A DNA stretch of 64,000 bases from Ignelater luminosus (GCA_011009095.1 VTPC01005723.1:685121-749120), one strand, 5' to 3'; counted from the stretch's first letter, positions 21,234 through 34,736 are shown. Notes: a model not told the origin generated them from the letters alone. Translations and numbers: made by a program.

Positions 21234-22547
21234 CAAGGTGTGACAATAAAGTTCGGTAAGTGATTTAAAAAAAGGTACTTACACAAATAGTAGATGAAAA
21301 ATATTTTACTGTCCTTCGAAGTAATCCCCCCCAGATACAACGCACTTCTGGCAACGCTCGTACAGTTGTTGGAAACTGCGTGAGAAGTCCTCCATTGGAA
21401 TGGCCTTCAACTCCGACGTAACGTTTTCTTTGATCTCTTCAATTCCGGAAAATCTCTTCCCTTTCAGCGACGACTTCAGGCGGGGAAACAAGAAAAAGTC
21501 AGCCGGAGCCAAATCCGGTGAATACGGGGGGGTGACTGATCTCAGGAACTCCTTTGTCGACCAAAAACTTCTTCACTATGCATGCCGTGTGGGATGGTGC
21601 ATTATCATGCAAAAGGAACCAGCCTCTTCCTTGTGCAAGTTGGGGACGCACTCGTCGAATTCGCGCCAGCAGACGTTGCAGAACCTGCAAATAAAATTCT
21701 TTGTTGACCGTTTGACCCTGAGGTAGAAACTCCTTATGGATAATCCCATGTCGGTCAAAGAAGGCAAACAGCATGGTTTTCGTCTTTGACTTCTGGAGTC
21801 GAGATTTGGTGTGTCTTGGGGAACTGGGACTCCGCCATTCCATGCTTTGCCGTTTTGTTTCAGGGTCGTACTCGAAACACCACGACTCATCACCGGTCAC
21901 AATTGAATCCAAGAATGTTGGGTCGTTATCACACGTGCTGATGAAGTCGCCGCATGCGTCAAATCTTTGGAGTTTTTGTTCGTCTGTGAGAAAATGGGGA
22001 ACAAATCGAGAACAGATCTTTCGCTTCTGCAAGTCGTTTTTCAAGATGAGACGGACTGTTTCACGGTTAATTCCCACTTCTTCGGCCAACAATCGCACAG
22101 TCATTCGACGGTCCTTTGTTACCAGTTCTCGGACTGCTTTCACAGAATCGTCATTTCTCGACGTCGACGGTCTTCCACTCCTAGGCGCATCATCTATCGA
22201 GTCCCGTCCCTCACGAAAACGTTTAAACCATTCCGATACACATTTCAAGGTTACTGCTTCATGCCCGTAAACTTCCTTTAGCATTAAATGAGTTTCTGTT
22301 ATTGTTTTCCCTAATTTAAAACAAAACTTTATATTTGCTCTTTGCTCCATTTTTTGACAATTACGCGCGAACCTTTCATCACCCGCATTAACAGGCTGTC
22401 ATCGACAGACGCGTTCATGCAGCGACCAGACAGGTTAGGACATGTTCGGGCAGGAGTTAAGCCATGTGTTGTCGCTTTCGGAAATATGAAAAACCTTTCG
22501 GCATCAAAAATACAACGGTGCTTACCGAACTTTATTGTCACACCTTG
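21234..22547 (-). mobile_element. Full-length mariner element, second subfamily, perfect 27-bp TIRs
   Basis: Both ends read CAAGGTGTGACAATAAAGTT inward and match perfectly for 27 bp. TA flanks both sides (21232-21233 and 22548-22549). The 1314-bp element has one transposase gene on the - strand, broken by a single-base frameshift. The ends and protein are unlike the element at 2099-3393, so this is a separate lineage. Confidence 0.93.
21306..22350 (-). pseudogene. Mariner transposase with one homopolymer frameshift
   Basis: From the ATG at 22348-22350 the frame runs through the helix-turn-helix part (WFKRFREGRDSIDD, then SGRP) and FVPHFLTDEQK to the first two catalytic Asp: D in VTGDESW (about 154) and D in LLHDNAPSH (about 249). 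At 21526-21532 a run of seven C (coding strand) stands where six would keep the frame. The old frame then ends near 21499. The remaining C-terminus, including the third Asp of the D,D34D triad in LAPADFFLF, continues in the next frame to the stop at 21306. With the extra base ignored the length is about 347 residues, normal for mariner. This may be a real inactivating slip, or a sequencing or assembly error in the homopolymer. Confidence 0.9.
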
Positions 22548-22549
22548 TA

Positions 22550-23239
22550 CTTAGTAAATACCCTATACAAGAATATTATATTTATGGCAATAAACCTCTG
22601 ATTAAAAGTTAATCAAGGATAAAAATACTAAGCATCAATCAGGCAATATCTAACCAACTATTACAGTGTGTATAAATATACAAAAAAAAACCTGTACAAT
22701 TTTTGCTTCCCACCTGTGCCACGCACAATGTGTTACGTTTAACTTGGGTTACTGTTGTGAAATTTAATTTGCATGCTAATATGTCCAATTATGTTATTGG
22801 ATAAATAATATCCTCACATAAATTGTAATGCAGTCAAGAATATTCTTCTTAAATGTTAATTTTTATTCAAGTCAAAACATACATAAATAACTATAACCAG
22901 AGTATAACCCTCATACGTAGGAAATAAGGTTGAAAGTGTAGATTTCATCAACATTTCTGGCTGTCTGTGTATTCTTTTAATAATGTAATGCATTTGCAGA
23001 AATAATATTATCATTAAAACAGACACACATTTATTTCTTTTTGAAGTTTTTATTGTAATGGGTCAGTTTTGACTGAATTTAGGTTTGGCAGACAAGTGCA
23101 AATCTGCATCTGCTATGTAAATTTATTTTTCGTCAACCTTATTATAAAATCTCAGCAGGAGACAAAGCAATTTTTCTCCCTGTTGTTCAGTTTTTATTTG
23201 ATTTTTTTTGCTTAGATATGTTTTAGATATCATGTTACT
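22550..23239. other. Non-coding stretch
   Basis: AT-rich sequence; no gene or clear repeat. Confidence 0.45.
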
Positions 23240-24115
23240 TGTAAAAGTAAATTTTTAATGTAGAATAACTTTTATTTAGATTTAAATCGTGATTTTTTTT
23301 AAAAATCATTGATTTAAATCATTTTTATTTTTATACTTATTATTAATTATTTCTTTTTTAATTAGTATAAATATAATTCATGTTTTCTGCCTTTTAAATT
23401 AAAATAAATCTTGGGCATTTTGACTACAATAAAATTTCTGCTAGAAATAGAAAATAAAATGCACTTTCAGAGTAGTGCTGCCAACAATGGCGATTTTCCG
23501 CCAAATTGGCGTTTTGTGGCATAATCATAGTGCACAAAGTTTTTGTTGGTGCTTGATGCATTTTTTGGTTCTTAAGAATTATTTAATTATTATTAATATA
23601 TATGCAATTCGAACTGATATATGACGGTGGTGTTCTCTCGTAAACAAACTGAGAATATAGGTGAAGTTGTTTAAATGAAAATTTTACTGAGATTTGAATT
23701 GGTGCTTTGACGGAATAGAACTGGCGCTTTTATAAGATAAAATATTGGCAATACTGTTTCAGAGCTCCAATCTTTTATAGGCTTACAGCCACTGTAAGTA
23801 TGGACAGGATATGACAGGAATACTGCTGTCTAGCTGTGCATTTTCCAACTCGCTGATGCATGTATTTTTGAATGTTTTATAGTTGTGGTCTTATGAATGT
23901 GAAAAATTTAAGAACACTTTATTAAATCGCAATAAAGTGCTATAAAAATGCATCAATATAATTAAATATTCATAATTCTAGCTGTTTTTTTACTTTTGGA
24001 GGGTTTTATTTCAATCTAATTAAGAATACACAAAGAAATCAAAAAAATCATAAAATCATTTTTTTAAAAAACTCATTTTTGATTTAAAAAAAAAACAATT
24101 TTTTTCCAACCCTGC
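23240..24115. mobile_element. Probable hAT MITE with GATTTAAATC ends
   Basis: The right end is clear: read inward from 24115 it is CAGGGTTGGAAAAAA followed by TTTAAATC-rich sequence, a common insect MITE terminus. The left side at 23275-23330 carries the inverted GATTTAAATCGTGATTTTTT block, but its outermost bases have decayed. CTTGTAAA near 23228 and CTTGTAAC after 24115 could be the 8-bp duplication (7 of 8). The left boundary is uncertain. Confidence 0.5.
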
Positions 24116-26207
24116 TTGTAACACAAATAACTATTACCTGATGCTAGTAATTTCTTGAAATTGTTTATTTACAGCATGTGATTTCTACAAAAATATCTCC
24201 AACTAATTTTCTAAAAAATTATTTTTGTAGATTGTACAAGATTTCTTTATTTTATAATTCCTACAGTCAACAAACTTATAATGTCTAGCCTTTCTCAGCC
24301 TCAAAAACCAACAATATCTTACAGGCCAAAAATGACCCATTTCTACAATTCATGCCACCAAGTTATTTCCAATGTATGAGGATTTAGTTGTGTAAACTCT
24401 ATATTTAATTCTCTAAACTTTGTAAGAGCAAAAACAAATCTGGGTTATCTATAGTATTCTAGATATTGGGCTTGCACAAATAATTAAATTAAGATCTTTG
24501 TGTTCTGAACCCTTTTTAAACATTTACATTTAGTAACAAAAAAATGCACCACTGGAGAGAGGAAAGGGTGTATTAATAAAACACATACAACTGTTATTTT
24601 ATAAGATATTTATTTCAAAATTTTGTGGAAGTCCAGTAGCCCTACATTCGTTCTTTTTTAAATTTTTCGCATGCTGATTTCTAGTTGGTTTAGAAAGGCA
24701 CAATGCATATTTATCGTTTGATTTTTTAATATGTATATATATGTACAAATACATCTTTAAAATCAATCAAGTGCATAAAATAATTTATATCGAGATGGAA
24801 TGTTTTTCTCATTTTGATTTCAATATTTTAAAACTATTTGGTGTTATTAAAAAACCGTTACAAAAATCCAACAAAATCATGCATTGTGCACTTTTTTTTA
24901 GCATCGGTCAAAATATTTATCACTGTTTTAAAATTATTCACAAATGTCACTAATTTACTAGAAACTCTACTTTTATACGAAAAACAAAACTATACCGCGC
25001 ACTGTCACCTCACTTGTATTTTAAATTCAAGTTTTGTTTCTTAACCAACAGCAGCACTGAATACGTTTTTTCCTCTTTTGCATATTATTATCATTTAAAC
25101 AAAAGTTCCATTTTTTCTCATTTATTTAACATCATAGTTTATTTACCTAAAAGAATTTTTAACATAAAGTTATAGGCGAGTTATGTATGCAATCATCATA
25201 CACATTAGCAAATATTTTCTAAAATGAACAATTTTTTACAGTTGATTATAATAATCTTAAAATGGTATTATGAAATATTCATTTTCTTTTTGTTTTATAA
25301 AATTTGTATTCACAATGGCGGCAAATTTATTTTTATTTTGTAAAAATTACCACAACGAAACAACTGCTTCTCTTTATTTTGTTTCATTTGTTAAAATTAT
25401 CTTACTTAAGTAAAAATGAAAAATTCTGAAGAATTTTACATGCATGAAATAAAAGTGATCATTATTTATTTAAATCTATTTTGCAACATGAAAAATTCTT
25501 CATTTATTAGGAGCATCCTAAACTAAAAGAAAAAGAAAAATGATTAAAAATTTCATAAACAAATTCACAGCTCAAAATTTTCTACACAGTAAAAAATCAA
25601 TAATAATTATTATTTACGTGCTACTTAGGGTAATCTTAAAAAAATTCAAAATAGAAAACAATAAGTAATAAAATAGCATTTCGAAGATGGTAAAAGTAAT
25701 TTATTTATGAAATTTTAAGTAATTTGATGAGTTACAGAAAAAGCATGAATGCCATTTATACAAACATAAACGAACATTATTTTTTAAGTATTCTTTGTAC
25801 AAAATAAGCTTCATTTTGAAATTGTTAACCCATTTTGTACGAAAAAACTAAATCAAGAGCATCGTAATCATTATAAAAAAAATATTCTTCACATCATTAT
25901 CATTATTAATATATACACAACCTTATCAAAATAAAATATAAAAAGAAAATGAATGAATATATGCAACAAACATAAATTAAGGTTAAGAGAAAGAATTTTG
26001 CAATTTCAAAATGAAACCTAAAATAGTAAAATAGAACAAATTATTTAGAAACGCAAGATGTGATGTAAAGACATTTCTTCCAATCCACGATATGTATACC
26101 TCAAGATGAACTAAATGAACATATAATGCATCTTTAACATACAATTCATTCATACGCTGCAGAAAAGTCCAGCTCATGTAAAAATAGGTGATTTGTTGGT
26201 GGCGATG
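24116..26207 (-). other. Probable CtBP 3' UTR and downstream sequence
   Basis: Very AT-rich DNA directly after the CtBP stop codon at 26208-26210. Many AATAAA signals occur on the - strand, so the cleavage site cannot be chosen from sequence. No competing gene is visible. Confidence 0.4.
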
Positions 26208-26273
26208 TTAGTGTACCTCCGAAGGCTCTGGTTTAGTGGCGTGGTGGTTGGCCGGATCCGGCGTACTAATTGG
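26208..26273 (-). CDS. CtBP: CtBP exon 3, C-terminal coding exon
   Basis: Last coding exon of the co-repressor CtBP. The acceptor is TTTATAG just before 26273. The 66 nt read in phase 0 after exon 2 as PISTPDPANHHATKPEPSEVH and end at TAA (26208-26210). The SAPDPNNH-like core resembles the tail of the long Drosophila CtBP isoform, which supports the exon, though it is too short for certainty alone. Phase, acceptor and stop all agree. The tail is predicted to be disordered and rich in Pro and His. It completes a 444-residue protein (442 with the alternative exon 1 donor). Confidence 0.82.
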   Translation of the reverse strand, partial: PISTPDPANHHATKPEPSEVH

Positions 26274-26908
26274 CTATAAAATAACAATTTTTCACATGAA
26301 TATAAAAAAGCGTACATTTTTGTTTACTATTATCAATGTATTGGGTAAAATTTGCCAAATATTAATTTTCTATATCAAATATAATGATGTTTATAAAAAT
26401 TTAAAACAAAAAACTTTGGTTCTTATTATAAGATAAAATTAAAACTCATAACCATATTTGTTTTCTAACATGCAATATATGAGAATATTTAGTCATTCTT
26501 GGATGCATTTAGAACAGAGTCAATCGTTGTAGATCTTCCTCTCCTCCACCCAAGTCTCCAGCAAATTTTTATCGTTTGGGATTTTTTCTTAATTTACTTT
26601 ATTTAATTGCTAAAACTAAAAAATGAACAAATGTTTATATTGTTTTTTCAAAAATAAATTGATTTTCAAAATATTTCAATGCAGTCATAATTTGATTCCT
26701 ATTTTGATGTACAGGACAGAATAATGTTCAATTATTTAGGTTATTTGAATTGCAATAAAAAAAGTTATATTCATGACAATATTCTAAGCAAAATATTAAA
26801 ATATATAAAAATTTTATAGATATATTTATAGATAATCTGTCATCGAAGGTTAAAACCTAGTAACTGGAGTTACTAGATTACTTTTATAACATACTGAAAT
26901 GCTCATGC

Positions 26909-27121
26909 GCCTAAGAATCACAGTTGCCTCATAAGCCGTCAGCTAATAACTGATGCTGAGAAATATAATAATAAATTAATATTAATAAATAACATCAAAA
27001 TAATTATGCAACGACAGTATTTAATTCATAAAATTATATAGTGATGTTCTGTAATTTGGCAACCGCGATTGGCATATTTTGTACATCACGGGTATTAAGG
27101 CAACTGTGATACTCTAAGAAC
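26909..27121. repeat. Inverted repeat in CtBP intron 2
   Basis: CTAAGAATCACAGTTGCCTC near 26911 faces GGCAACTGTGATACTCTAAG near 27099. It is probably a decayed foldback element. The palindrome AGTAACTGGAGTTACT at about 26860 lies just outside. Confidence 0.45.
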
Positions 27122-27689
27122 CATGCCTAAGAATAAGAAGTATTTTAGGGAGTTATTAACAAGACAATTTCCAGTTACTTGGAATTCAATGATTGTGTCT
27201 CTTGTAAAACTGGTTAGGTGGGGGTTACTAGATTTTAATGGAGGGTCAAAACATATTCTTCATAAAAAACAGTAACCCTGGGGTCATTTCATATTTTTTT
27301 TAATATGCTATAAATCAAAAATGGTTGTGAAATACAGTGCTTGAGTCTCTATAAATCTTACTGACTGTTAAACTTTGATTTATTAGTTATTAATTCTGAT
27401 TGAAACTTACATTGCAGTTCGAATGTATAACGTCATCATATGAAATTTAGTTGACTTGAGGATTTTTATTGAAATTGCGTTAATATCTAGCGGAATTTAA
27501 TGTTATTGAATTGTATTTCACATTTTTTCATGTTTTTGATGTGAAGAAAGGTAATTATGGCAATTTTCCAATCACAAACATTACCAGGAAAAGAATTGCG
27601 CAAACAATAACATTGAGTTGATACAGAGTAAGAATTACAGTAGTAAATCATTAACAATTTTCAAATGTATTTTTATTGCTTTGTTGAAT

Positions 27690-27772
27690 ATAATGAATCT
27701 TGGCTATAATGAACAGTTTTTGGTGACCAGTAGTGGTTCATTATAACCAGACACTACTGCATTTCAATATCT
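27690..27772. repeat. Possible pogo-like element end
   Basis: The segment ends TTATAACCAGACACTACTG, which resembles the inverted end of CAGTAGTGTCTGG-type elements. No left end was found. Confidence 0.25.
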
Positions 27773-29441
27773 GATGTTGTTTCCCACGTATTTGAATAAG
27801 AAAAAGCTCTAAATTATATTTTAACACTGTGTCTTGTAAATCCTACAGTTTAGAATGCAGGTAAGTTGGGTTAAATCACTCCTGTTTTGTTTCTGGAATC
27901 GGCTATCAATGTTTATCAGTTGTTACCAAATACCCTGTAAATTCTGACTTGGCTTGTATTGTAATTCTAATTATAATTATTGTGAATTCCTAATCCACAT
28001 TAAGGTATTATTACTAGTTAGACAAGAAATTATGGTGGGAAACTGTTGTAACAAACCTAAAACACAATTTTGCAAATGTTTTTCGTTTCTTATTTAATAG
28101 ATTTGATTCAATTTTCTACTGTATACTAAAATCAAGTGTACAAATTGATTGATGGTTTATTTTTCCAAGATTTTGAATATACATGCCCTTCTAATGGTTT
28201 CCGCCATAATTTCTTCTCTAGCCAATAATAAAAGCTTTAAGATTGGCAGATTGTGGAGCAGAAAATTTACAAGTTTGCAGTACAGGACCAAAATCTAAAC
28301 TGCAACATAAGCATATATACCTACTGAAAGAGAAAAGCACACTTTTCAATTTATTATATTCATTTGAATAAGAAAACGTAGAAGCAGAAAGTTCAGTTTT
28401 TTTATTATTAAAGCAAGAAGGCAACAAATTAACATAAGACAGCTGTTTAAATTCACTTAAAACACTTAATTTTGGATCAAATATAGTCTGGATAAGGTCT
28501 TTCTATTATTTGTCCAAGTATTTGATTACTAAGGAAGACTACAAACAAAATAGTCGAAAGTTTGAACAAATAATTTAAAAATAATAAAAAAGATCTTATT
28601 CTAAAGTGTATTTAGGAACTTGATAATGGCCTAAGGCACTAGTAGCAGAGAAAGAGAGAAGGGGAGAGACATTGTTTTTATAAAGTTAGCATCATACAGT
28701 AGGATCAACTTGAATTCTAACCAGACAAAAGTTCGAAGAGTTGTTAAAATCAAACAGATTAAAACGTAAACTTGTTCCTCATTTGTGTGTTAAAAGCTTG
28801 CTTTTATGCCAGCCCAGTACAGATACATCATAACCGTGATCAAATGTTAGGTATAAGATTATACTGTGCCTAAACTAAGCCAGATAGGTTAATTGTTCAT
28901 TCATTAAATAAAAATTATTTTTCACATAAATATCGTGATATACCATGATTAACTTTGACATTAAGTATGTAATAATTTCTTTCTTTTCTTACACAATGTT
29001 TCAAAACTATCAAAATCAAAATAGCCCTTGGACTAATAAATGTCAAGTAACAAATTTCTACATTTAACCTGAAATTTAATTTCTAAAATGGGATACGTTC
29101 AAAATAAACTCCAGGTAAAGTATAACGCATTTTCAATAATCTATACTCTTGCTTTTCTGAAGATTTTAGTAACTTGAAACCACTTTCATTCATATTACTT
29201 ACTTCATTATCCAAATTAGCCACTCAATAATTCAAATTAAAAAATTAGTCCTTATGGCACGTTTTAAACACAATCTAAAGGTTTGTTTTGTCTATGATGA
29301 ACAACAATAAAGGAATCAACAAAAAAAGTTATTAGTTTCCCAACACAATTTGTTATTTAACTGATGTTATCTACATAATTTACAAATTGTTGCAGCCTTA
29401 GTAGTTTTTGTAACTATGTTTAACATATTATTATGTACAAT

Positions 29442-30492
29442 TTACGAGGATCGCACTGTATGTTTCTGAATACAGGATAATAACAAAACATATTTAAACA
29501 TATTTAAACCATTCCGTAAAACAGGCAGCGCAGGTTTCCTTGGACACTGCACTAACGTGCTCTTCAAATGCATTAACAGCTTCCTCTGGTGCTGAAAAAT
29601 GGATTCGCCATAATCTCTTCTTAATAGTTGGAAAGAGGAAGAAATCACATGGAGCTAAATCCGGGCTATAAGGTGGATGTGACATTAATTTTATCCCAGC
29701 AGATTGAAGAAACTCCGTTGTCAATTTTGCAGAATGTGCTGGAGCATTGTCATGGTGCAAAATAATTTGTTTTTTCTGAACTTTTGATAACATTGTTGGC
29801 AAGTAAGTGGTGGTATACCAATCTGCAGTAACTGTTTTCTTATTCTCAAGTATAACAGAGCAAATGTAACCAGTACGGCTGAAGAAAGAGGCAATCATTT
29901 GTTTAGCACAACTTCATGATTGTTTCACTTTGGTGGGCCACATTTCATTTTGAAATATCCATTGGGTAGATTGCTGCTTGGTTAATGGATCATAGCAGTA
30001 GGTCCAGGTTTCGTCACCTGTAATGATATTATAAACAGCCTTAGACGTACCTGCATGATAACGTTCAAGGTTTTCTAGACACCAGATGACCCTTGCTTTT
30101 TTTTGATCCTCTGTTAAACGATGTGGTATCCAACGACAACACACTTTTTTCACACTTAAATGTGTGCGCAGAATTGTTTAAATTGCAGTCATTCCAATGC
30201 CAAGAGTTGCACGAATTTCACTGTAGATCACCCGGCGATCTTCTTCAATCATACAATAAACGGCATCAATTTGACTTGCAGTTGTTGCCGTAATAGAACG
30301 ACCTTTATGATTTTCATCCTCAAGAGATGATCTTCCCCATTGGAATTCTTTGAACCAGTTAAACACAGTCGTCCGACTTGGGGCTTCTCCCGGAAATGCA
30401 TTTTGCAAACAAGAAAATGATTCATTAAAGGTTAAACCCGAACGAAAATCATACAAAATCATTGCACAAAAATGTTTTCGGGTCACTTCCAT
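29442..30492 (-). pseudogene. Mariner transposase, dead copy in CtBP intron 2
   Basis: A third mariner lineage. From the ATG at 30490-30492 one frame carries the N-terminal region (KHFCAMILYDF, FNWFKEFQWG), CCRWIPHRLTEDQK, the first Asp in IITGDETW, the second in LHHDNAPAH and the third in LAPCDFFLF. Two in-frame stops interrupt it, TAA at 30178-30180 and TGA at 29914-29916. Near 29494-29513 a 10-bp tandem repeat (TTTAAATATG twice on the - strand) shifts the last codons, and the end of the protein is lost. I could not find TIRs at either side. It is the oldest-looking of the three mariners here and is unlikely to affect CtBP splicing. Confidence 0.88.
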
Positions 30493-32825
30493 TTCACACT
30501 GAACGTTTAATTTTTCAAAAAATTCTGCAAACTTTGAAAAAAGATATTAATGTCAAATAAGCTGAAACTTAATTCACAAACAATTGCTATATTAAAATAA
30601 CGGCAAATTTGATGATAATTATTTGCAGTGTTACCATACACAGTGTGATCCCCATATTTATTTAGTGCTCTGCTAATCTTTTAGTATGAAAATGAATGCC
30701 TAAAAGCGTAATCACATTACCTTAACCTTCAAATATAAAACCTCATATTATTCAAAAGCCAAAACCGAAAATTTTTTGCACAGAAATATTGTTTTGGGTT
30801 TTCATTTTATATTTTAAATGTATTGCATTGAAGCATGTACTATTTTACTTTATTAAATATTGAAAAAATCACTGGTTTTTATAAACTTGACGGTAATCCA
30901 AATTTTTCAATAATTCAAACGATCTCAGTTTGAATTAATTCAGTTATTAAGCGTGCACTGTATAACCTAACCTATGATTTTTGTATTTCAGTTTTCTTGC
31001 TTACCGTGCAGGTTAGATAATAATTTTTGACTCACTATCACACTGAATAAAAAGTTGCTTCTCTAGTGCTTACACAATGTTTAACCGAAATGAAAAATCT
31101 CAAGATATTTAATATATTTGGAATGCCAAGTTTAATATCTGATAGGTTGTTCTGAATGCATCCCTATGTCAATAGTAAAAGTCAGAATAACAGTAATTAT
31201 TTTATAACAGAATCAAGGTATGTTTCGAAATTCATAGCCGTGCTTTAGCTATGAGACTTTTGAAACACCTATTAATAAGAAATGATGCGTCTCTGTTTGA
31301 TAAACATTGCGTTTGGAAGAATAATACAAAATACTTTTACAACTTTGTATTACATACAGGATGTATATGTTAAGCAGTATTTACATACTGTGATGCAGTA
31401 CAAATATCATTGTAAATTATTACATTTATAATAGCACAGTAACTATCACTATATTAAAAAATATTATGTTGTAGCAGAAATGCTAAACTGAGATACATAA
31501 ATTGATGATTTTGTACAATAAAATTTTGAGAACCTTTTTCATTTACTAAATGAAATAATAGGATAATTAATTAATACAATAATTATATAAACATGGGCAG
31601 TGGAAATTAAGTTTTCTTTTTGTTTTAACTAAAAAGTTGAAAGATATACATTTAGTTAAATTTAAATTCAAGTTATCTGATTATAAACTACTTTCTTACA
31701 GTCATACAGTTCATCTGTTGTGTTACATTCACATACGTCACCACACATGTACGTATGTTTGCATAAATCCACCTTATCAGTTACAAGATGTTATCAATTA
31801 TAAAACTAATTCTTTGTTAGATATAAAAGAATTAATTAGCATCTTGTTAATAAACTTGTTAGTTTCATATTTTATGTAATAAATTGTTTTTGAATAATTT
31901 CATTTGTTTTACTGAAGTTACATTCTCGTTCTCTTAATAATAAAACTGAAATTATCTAACTATTATCTAGGCCATTATTTATTTAGTTCAATGCTTCAAT
32001 TATTAATTCCTATTGTATTGGGCTTCATGTTTATATCAATAGACTAAAAAAAAAGTCTGACGGTTAGAAAAATTTTAAGAAATATTAGTCTAGATGTATG
32101 TTAACATATTCCAGCATGTTTTCGTTTTTGGAATTCTTCAGTCATTATCAAAAAAGTTATTCAAGTAGCAACATATTGACATAAATAATCATTTTCCTCT
32201 AATTCTACACAACATTCAGATTTTTATCTGATTAGAATTCAAACCTGTTCCACTGTGCGTCACCGCAATATACCTGTAATTATTGAATTTTTATGTTAGC
32301 CAAAGAAACGAAGAAATCATAAATAGAGAAGAGTTATTTATACTGTTATTATCAAATATATATTGCAATCAATGAAATTGTGTGTTATAATTAATCTCGA
32401 AAATTTAGAAAACAATTGAAAACAATAACCAACACCCTCATATTTGAAAACTAAATTATTAATGGTTGTAGATAGAGAATATTCCTAATATGATTTTGCT
32501 GAATCATAGCAAAAATAACATTACATATCCTGGTTACAATCGTATTAGGGATATCCTCTCTGCATATAATAACAGTCAATTGTTTTGTTTACAAAACTAT
32601 AATTTTGCTTTGTTTTGTTTATAATAGATAGGCATAGGATTTCTATACACTTGCACATTTTTCTTACTTACAGTAAATATATGAGCCACATATTGTCGAT
32701 CTAATCTCAATATTTCTTAAGTCAACTGGTAATGATTTTAAAGGAGAGCAGAAGAATAATTTTATTCTATCAAAACTTAAAACACTTTTTATTTATATTT
32801 ATTTCATTTTACCGAATGCCTTTGT

Positions 32826-33090
32826 GCTGGTTTAGTGGGATGGGTGGTTGACTGTGAGCTGAACGGCCTGGTTTTCGGATCCTGGCAGGAACATCTAAAA
32901 TTAAAAAGTACGATTGGCAACCCGTCAAACACAGGCCACGTTGGCGGGTATTAACTTCCTTAACTTAACATCCTCTGGATTTACGTCTGGAGGACAACAG
33001 TGCAGTCGCAATAATTTGAAGTAAAACTGTAGGTCCCCTTCATCTAAACCACCAAAAACCACCCACCTAGGTCTACTAACAGCTAATGAT
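32826..33090 (+). repeat. Possible tRNA-derived SINE
   Basis: TGGTTTAGTGGGA fits an RNA polymerase III A box, and GGTTTTCGGATCC about 40 bp later fits a B box with one insertion. A GC-richer body with GGCCACGTTGGCGGG follows for about 200 bp. No tRNA fold is complete and no poly-A tail or duplication is obvious, so this is tentative. Confidence 0.3.
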
Positions 33091-33382
33091 ATATGCACAT
33101 GTAATTTTATTGTATTAGATTACGAATACGGGATGTTAAAATGCTGTAAAATTTAGAATTCGCAACAAGAAAGTGCTAGTAATCCTGAATGGTTTATTTT
33201 TGGATTTACAAGGTCTTGAAATTAGACTGACAATATGTGACTTTGAAAACGAATATTAATGCATATTTTGGAGAGATTCAAAGTTTAAAATCGTATGGGT
33301 AAAACTACGCTGTGTATTTAGCCCCAAGATGTTCACTTGCATTAGGGAGTATTTCTAATTTCCGTTATAATTATTATTAATC

Positions 33383-33516
33383 AATAAGGATGAGTCAAAA
33401 GAGTCAAAACAAAACAACCCCTATGCAAAAATATTTGAATATTGTTATTAGTGACATCAGTGAAAATACAGCACAGCAAGAGCTTGTTTTGTTTTGATAT
33501 ACCAACTCATCCTTAT
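33383..33516. mobile_element. 134-bp foldback element in CtBP intron 2
   Basis: ATAAGGATGAGT at the left faces ACTCATCCTTAT at the right. A second inverted block, TCAAAACAAAACAA, lies about 17 bp inside each end. No coding sequence and no certain target duplication. Confidence 0.65.
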
Positions 33517-34736
33517 AAGCAATATAGTGCCTTATAAAAGAGCATTTTAATACCTCCTTTTGTGACCAGGTTTAACAACAATGAGTTTTTAAGTACAGCT
33601 TTTCATTTCCCATTTGTTTAGAAAATCTACTACTTCACTAATTTAATTCATCATATGTGCAACGAATTCAAATAATTTGCTTTAATTGAATACTTCTTTA
33701 AAAACAGTTTTTGGTTTTATTTAAGATTTACATATGAGATGATATTCATTAAACAAGTTTTAATAATGGGATACTATAAGTGTATATAAATCCTGTGCTT
33801 TTTAGAGATTAGAATCTATGATAATATAATTCCACTTCTCGTAATTATATAATGAATTCATGTCCATAACGACACAATTTTTATTTATAGTGCTAATCAC
33901 TATGATTTACTATTTACCATTCAAGAACGCACACACAAACAATCAGTCAACAATGAAAACTGCAAATGTATTTGTTTATTCTGTTGTATGAAGCATTAAT
34001 ACTAATAACCTATTTTATAACCACTAAACATAAAAACAAACTACCATAACATGAAATTAGCTTCCATAGAAAAAATATTGCTATCTATGCAGAAAAAAAT
34101 ATTATACCACAAAAACAGTAAACTAAAGAAATAAATTCTAATGCATACTGACTGGTAACTGTATTATAACAAGAAAAAAAATAACCAAAATTCATTCCAA
34201 TAATAATACATCTAATATCCTCTATATCAAGACGAAAACGTAACAATTCTCAAGAGTTTTTTCACATCTTTTTATGAATAAAAACAACAAACCTAACATG
34301 TTTGTACAATGCTATACATGAAAACTAGTTTCATCATTTGAATGTCAAAACCTGATATTCAATGAATTGGATAAAGAATGAAAAGTGACCTACAGGTAAT
34401 GAGAACCATTTATTTGCATAAAAAAGAAGCACTAAATGAGTGTCATGAATATGAAACAACTTTTAAGTTTCTCGTTTTTATGCATAATAAAGATTAGAAG
34501 CTATTAAAAAACTATACTTTATTGCATTATTACTACTAACAATAGTTATTGCCTTTTTCACTTCCTGTTTAGAATATTCTCAAATAATTGCAATTCAAAT
34601 ACTCCCCAAAATTAACACACTACTTTATCCATAATATCAAATGGGAATTGTACCTACTAAAATTATTCGAAAAATCTAAAAACTTATTAATGTAGGTACT
34701 TAAAAATAAAAATATTCTATAACTGTTTTAACTTAC

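Larger units (their letters stand above)
26274..34736 (-). other. CtBP intron 2 (8463 bp)
   Basis: Runs from donor GTAAGT (34736-34731 on the - strand) to acceptor TATAG (ending 26274). It contains the dead mariner at 29442-30492, foldbacks at 26909-27121 and 33383-33516, a possible SINE at 32826-33090 and a possible pogo-like end near 27690-27772. Otherwise it is featureless AT-rich DNA. Confidence 0.8.

Noticed and set aside
21773..22281. Two long + strand frames (165 and 104 codons)
   Set aside because: Antisense shadows of the second mariner transposase.
26226..26265. tRNA-derived SINE fragment (TGGTTTAGTGG resembles an A box)
   Set aside because: The same bases on the - strand are the last coding exon of CtBP, with a proper acceptor, phase and stop codon.
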